DNA of 64,000 nt. It comes from UBA493 sp035655435 (GTDB lineage Archaea; Iainarchaeota; Iainarchaeia; Iainarchaeales; Iainarchaeaceae). Position 1 is the stretch's first letter; the number at the start of each line of letters is the position of its first letter. A program made the position numbers and the translations under genes. Where the stretch lies: NCBI GenBank assembly GCA_035655435.1, contig DASRUN010000023.1, positions 1-64,000 on the forward strand, read 5' to 3'. Under the pieces are notes generated by a model. It was not told where the DNA came from. It did not search any database and saw nothing but the letters and a program-made list of their open reading frames with translations. Positions 60,786 to 64,000 of this stretch are shown piece by piece.

Positions 60786-61612
60786 AATCCGGCTAATTTT
60801 GCCAAGCCAAAAGCAATGAGCATCAGAATTGTTTGCAATGGAAGTGCGGGCAACGCCCTTCCTGTTTTGAGCGATGCATAGTTCAGTGTTATAATTAATC
60901 CTGCAAGCGATGCAATCAGAATTGCAATGCTAGGTATGAAATTGTAAGGTTCGGGGATTGTTTTGCTTGTCGCCCCGAGAACGCTTGCCGCAAATGCAAG
61001 TGGAATAACCATGTCTCCTGTTCCTAATTCAAATTGGTGTTCTTTTGTCGGAAGAGCATAAGTAAAGGAAAGATTTTTTTTCGTAACTCCTTTTGCTAAT
61101 GTAACCATGTGTTTTGTTTTGAAAACCGCAATGTAATCGTAAACCGAAAGGAGTACTATGAATAAAAGAACCGGGAAAATTCCAAGTGAAACTCCGATTA
61201 ATGCTCCTGCTCCGGCAGCAGCTATTGTGCTTGAAATATTTCTCAGCCAAATGTTTTTGCTGAAAATTATTCTCACTATAACCAATAGGGTTGCGATTCC
61301 GAGAATGATTTCATCTAGCACGCGTGTGGGGAGTAATACTATTATTGTTGTTCCGAATATTGCCATGCTTTCAAATATTTTTAGTATGATTCCAAGCAGC
61401 CAGTCCGGGGCGAATTTTATTAATACGATCAAAACCGCGGAAGTGAAAATTATCCATATGATGAGCGCCACTCCGTTTTCGGCATCATCCGGGTTATCTG
61501 TTACAATTGTTGTTTTGATGTTTTCCTGAATTAAAAAATTTGCAGTCCAAAGGCCGATTGCCTGTGTAATAAGAAAAATGAAAATCAATTGTGCGATTAG
61601 TTGTTTGTTCAT
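60782..61612 (-). CDS. Presenilin/signal peptide peptidase-like intramembrane aspartyl protease
   Basis: The 276-residue protein has nine predicted hydrophobic segments. It shows the intramembrane aspartyl protease motifs SVYDYIAVF (YD), ELGTGDMVIPL (GxGD) and ALPALPLQ (PAL). Archaeal homologues cut transmembrane segments and signal peptides within the membrane. It complements the signal peptidase I gene at 15578. It is convergent with the VTT gene with a 4-base overlap. Confidence 0.92.
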   Translation of the reverse strand: MNKQLIAQLIFIFLITQAIGLWTANFLIQENIKTTIVTDNPDDAENGVALIIWIIFTSAVLIVLIKFAPDWLLGIILKIFESMAIFGTTIIVLLPTRVLDEIILGIATLLVIVRIIFSKNIWLRNISSTIAAAGAGALIGVSLGIFPVLLFIVLLSVYDYIAVFKTKHMVTLAKGVTKKNLSFTYALPTKEHQFELGTGDMVIPLAFAASVLGATSKTIPEPYNFIPSIAILIASLAGLIITLNYASLKTGRALPALPLQTILMLIAFGLAKLAGF

Positions 61613-61655
61613 GCTTCAGAATTAGTGGATGGATGTATTTAACTGTTGTTTTTTT

Positions 61656-62318
61656 TCATTCAAAAAGCTTTCTTCCGATTCTAAGTACTGTAGCCCCTTC
61701 CTCTATTGCGATTTTGAAATCGTTGCTCATTCCCATTGAAAGATGATGCAGACTCAGGTGCTCTTTTATTTCTCCAAGCGTTTGGAAGCACTCACGAATT
61801 CTTTGCGTATCCTCTGTAAGCGGTGCCATTGTCATCAATCCAATAAATTTCACATTTTCATAAGGCAAATTTTTCATTGTGGTTAGTAGCGCTTCAACTT
61901 CTTCGGGGTTCATTCCAAATTTTTGTTTTTCTCCGGAAGTGTTAACCTGCAAAAATATATTTTGCACTTTATTTATTTCCAGCGCGGCATAATGTATTTT
62001 TCTAAGTAGATCAAGCGAATCAACGGAGTGGATATAATCCGCCATTTCAACAACGCTTTTCACTTTGTTGGTTTGTAAGTGTCCGATGAAATGGATATCC
62101 GCTTTCAGTTTTTTGAGTTCCGGAAATTTTTCCTCAAGTTCCTGCGCCTTGCTTTCCCCAATATCCTGTATTCCAAGCGAAACCGCTTCTTTTACTTCTT
62201 TCATGCTCCGTTGTTTTGTAACCGCAATCAAAGTGATTTCTTCCGGTTTTCTGCGGGCTTTTTTGCATGCTTCGGCTATTTCTTTTTGCAACTGCATGTA
62301 ATTTTGCTTTATTTTCAT
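61656..62318 (-). CDS. YggS/PLPBP-family pyridoxal phosphate-binding protein
   Basis: The 220-residue protein has the alanine-racemase-like barrel with ITLIAVTKQRSMKEVKEAV (PLP lysine in AVTK), IGESKAQELEEKF, HFIGHLQTNKVKSV and MGMSNDFKIAIEEGATVLRIG. YggS proteins bind PLP without known catalysis and help control PLP and amino acid homeostasis. Length is typical. It lies downstream of the small helix-turn-helix gene at 62373. Confidence 0.93.
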   Translation of the reverse strand: MKIKQNYMQLQKEIAEACKKARRKPEEITLIAVTKQRSMKEVKEAVSLGIQDIGESKAQELEEKFPELKKLKADIHFIGHLQTNKVKSVVEMADYIHSVDSLDLLRKIHYAALEINKVQNIFLQVNTSGEKQKFGMNPEEVEALLTTMKNLPYENVKFIGLMTMAPLTEDTQRIRECFQTLGEIKEHLSLHHLSMGMSNDFKIAIEEGATVLRIGRKLFE

Positions 62319-62372
62319 AAATAATTAGTTTTGGAAAAGGCTTTTATCTGCGTCTTCTTGGTGTTTTTGGTT

Positions 62373-62600
62373 CTATGGCATTCTTTTTCTTGGCGGCAAT
62401 CCCGGGCGTCTTGTGTGGCTTCCCGCTAAAATGTTTTCTCTTTTTACTAGCCCTTTTACCGCCAAGTCTTCTATCACAAGTCTAGCTCTTGCTTCTGTGG
62501 GAAATAGGTTGTGCTCTATAAGAAATTCAAGCACGCCATTTACTGTTCGTGGCGTTTCAAGAGAACGCGCTATTAGTTGTTTCAATTTTTCGTCCGCCAT
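62373..62600 (-). CDS. Small winged-helix-like protein
   Basis: ATG at 62600 gives 75 residues (MADEKLKQLIARSLETPRTV). The segment VNGVLEFLIEHNLFPTEARARLVIEDLAVKGLV looks like a winged helix, followed by a basic tail (HTRRPGLPPRKRMP). It follows mcm by about 30 bases and may be cotranscribed. A DNA-binding role is inferred from the fold only. Confidence 0.6.
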   Translation of the reverse strand: MADEKLKQLIARSLETPRTVNGVLEFLIEHNLFPTEARARLVIEDLAVKGLVKRENILAGSHTRRPGLPPRKRMP

Positions 62601-62631
62601 AATTAACAATAATTTTCAATCTATAAATTCT

Positions 62632-64000
62632 TTACGTCGGTTTCACAAACCCGTGTTTCGGATGATAAACATCTCCGGATTTTTGGAGTTTTGAAATCAG
62701 GTCTCTGACTTTGTCGACGTCCAAACCTTGCGTTTTCGCTTCCGCTATTACTTCTTCCATTGGAACCATGTCAAGTTCCTGCGCTTTCTCTTTTATTATC
62801 GCCAAAATTTTCTTTAAATTAGAGAGTTGTGTGTGCGTTTGCCCCGATGTTATAATGTCAATGTCTATTTTTCCGGTTTCAGGGTCCGTAACCATGTCCT
62901 CCAAAGAAGTTCTGACCAATCTTATTGCTCTTTCAACATCCTGTATTGCAATGTCATTGCTCAATCTTACTCTTGCGCTTGCTTCCGATAATCTGATCAA
63001 TCCTTCAAGCTGCCTGTGTGTTGCGGCATAAGCTCCTTCTTTTCTTCCTTGATCACGCAATTGTACGTAAAAATCAGAAATTTTTTGCATTCCTTCTGTT
63101 GTTAATATTGGGAAAATGTTTTGGCGTGCATAGGAAATATATTTTTTCAATAAATCTCCGGTTATTTTTGGGGTGATGAGTTCCGTCATTTCTTCAAGTT
63201 CCATGTCTTTTTTTGCTATCCCTCTTTTTTTTCTTTGTAACATCATTTCTCCTGCTTTGTGGCTTTTCAAAATGTGCCCTGCTATTTCAATGTCCTTTGT
63301 TCTATCGAGAACATCTTTGATCATGAAAAATAAATCAAACCTGCTGATGAGTGTTGGGGGAAGGTTTATTTGTTCAATAAAAGGTTGATAAGGATCGAAG
63401 CGGGAATATTTTGGATTTGCCGCCGCCAACACGGATGTTTCTGTTTTAAATTTTGTAACAATTCCCGCTTTTGCAACGCTGATCTGTTGCTGTTCAAGTG
63501 CTTCGTGCATTGCACTTCTATCTTCCGGATCCATTTTGTCGAATTCATCCACCATTGCCATTCCGCCGGAAGCAAGTACAAGCGCTCCTGCTTTGAGTGT
63601 CCATCCCCCTTCTCCAAATTCGTCTTTTACCGCGGTTGCCGAAATTCCTGCTCCTGTTGTGGTTTTTCCCGCAACGTAAATTGATTTTGGTGCAATTGCG
63701 TCTGTTGCCCTAAGGATTGCGGAGTTGTGTGATATTATTCCGTTTGAAATGAAATTATGGAATTTATCAACCTCTATGTCGTAAATCCATTCTTCATTCG
63801 GAATTTTTTCTATCTTTTGTATCTTATCCCAAAAAATGTCGGAAAATGCCTGTTTGTAAATATTCAATATGTTTTCCTGTGTTTTTAGATCATACGTGTT
63901 CAGCTCTTCAAGTTTTTCCAACAAATGGATTGCAATTTTTTGGAGGGTTTCTCTGCTAGGGTTTCTGTCTCCTCGCTCAAAATGCTGGTACGTTGTTCTC
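62632..64000 (-). CDS. mcm: Replicative DNA helicase MCM, C-terminal part with an intein (cut by window edge)
   Basis: The minus-strand frame is open from 62632 to the window end. The C-extein (62632-63723) begins SAILRATDAIAPKSIYVAGK and carries GAGISATAVKDEF, Walker B MAMVDEFDKMDPEDR, AAANPKYSRFDPYQPF, the arginine finger LISRFDLFFMIKD and a C-terminal winged helix (VDKVRDLISKLQKSGDVYHP). The residues just before it belong to an intein, so the N-terminal MCM domain and the Walker A start lie outside the window. MCM unwinds DNA at the fork with GINS and Cdc45/RecJ. Confidence 0.95.
   Translation of the reverse strand, partial: RTTYQHFERGDRNPSRETLQKIAIHLLEKLEELNTYDLKTQENILNIYKQAFSDIFWDKIQKIEKIPNEEWIYDIEVDKFHNFISNGIISHNSAILRATDAIAPKSIYVAGKTTTGAGISATAVKDEFGEGGWTLKAGALVLASGGMAMVDEFDKMDPEDRSAMHEALEQQQISVAKAGIVTKFKTETSVLAAANPKYSRFDPYQPFIEQINLPPTLISRFDLFFMIKDVLDRTKDIEIAGHILKSHKAGEMMLQRKKRGIAKKDMELEEMTELITPKITGDLLKKYISYARQNIFPILTTEGMQKISDFYVQLRDQGRKEGAYAATHRQLEGLIRLSEASARVRLSNDIAIQDVERAIRLVRTSLEDMVTDPETGKIDIDIITSGQTHTQLSNLKKILAIIKEKAQELDMVPMEEVIAEAKTQGLDVDKVRDLISKLQKSGDVYHPKHGFVKPT
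63724..64000 (-). mobile_element. C-terminal part of an intein in MCM (cut by window edge)
   Basis: Residues before the extein read YDIEVDKFHNFISNGIISHN, a textbook block F/G ending His-Asn, followed by extein Ser. MCM proteins have GDPGxAKS at this place, so the split falls between the P-loop lysine and serine. The upstream segment RTTYQHFERGDRNPSRETLQ is a helix-turn-helix-like part of the intein. Its N-terminal splicing block lies beyond the window. Confidence 0.9.

Noticed and set aside
1..64000. CRISPR arrays, insertion sequences, prophage
   Set aside because: No regularly spaced repeats, transposase, integrase or phage structural genes were seen.

Overview
The window is archaeal. It has TATA-type promoters instead of -35/-10 boxes and an archaeal information-processing gene set: aRF1, Top6A/B, MCM, two PCNAs, PriS/PriL, Gins51, aIF1A, aIF2-alpha and -beta, RIO1, Dim2-type KH protein, Nob1, exosome Csl4, RpoL, L10e, S27e and Dph2. 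It also has a methanococcal-style S-layer protein, LonB, a presenilin-type protease and a tRNA with a bulge-helix-bulge intron. It is AT-rich, gene-dense (few gaps over 200 bases) and rich in small lineage-specific proteins, which suggests a DPANN or other reduced archaeal lineage. The lineage is an inference; there is no 16S gene here.

Layout. 1-6.9 kb: start of pheS, a PIN-only Nob1, membrane and lipoproteins, and a MacB-like ABC exporter operon (ATPase, CARDB-like membrane protein, permease) ending in a PadR regulator. 7-14.6 kb: sugar-nucleotide transferase, RNase Z, LonB, DUF373, stomatin and SpoIIM/DUF95 membrane proteins. 14.7-25 kb: Csl4-RpoL-signal peptidase, then a replication/translation island (PCNA1, RpiB, PCNA2, PriL, PriS, Gins51, S27e, aIF2-alpha, PAC2) and endonuclease Q. 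25-32 kb: cell-surface block (regulator, S-layer protein, glycosyltransferase, thioredoxin-like protein). 32-41.3 kb: TruD, aRF1 interrupted by an intein, UMP kinase, Dph2, L10e, and a GC-rich segment that may be a structured RNA. 41.4-45 kb: a large secreted Cys-rich protein with thrombospondin-1-like repeats, a lipoprotein, and an intron-containing tRNA-Cys flanked by imperfect repeats. 45-50.5 kb: reductase, two HAD phosphatases, Mre11-like nuclease, ADP-forming acyl-CoA synthetase, Cys-rich membrane protein. 50.5-64 kb: topoisomerase VI (A subunit with an intein), Dim2, RIO1, aIF1A, aIF2-beta, membrane proteins, YggS and the 3' part of MCM, also with an intein.

The most striking pattern is three inteins in one 31 kb stretch. 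Each splits a catalytic motif: GGQ of aRF1, the Toprim DGD motif of Top6A, and the Walker A lysine-serine of MCM. Other points of note are zinc modules missing from Nob1 and Csl4, no Nop10 between aIF2-alpha and PAC2, two PCNA paralogues, a frameshifted gene with a good promoter, and two candidate structured RNAs. No CRISPR array, insertion sequence or complete rRNA gene was seen.
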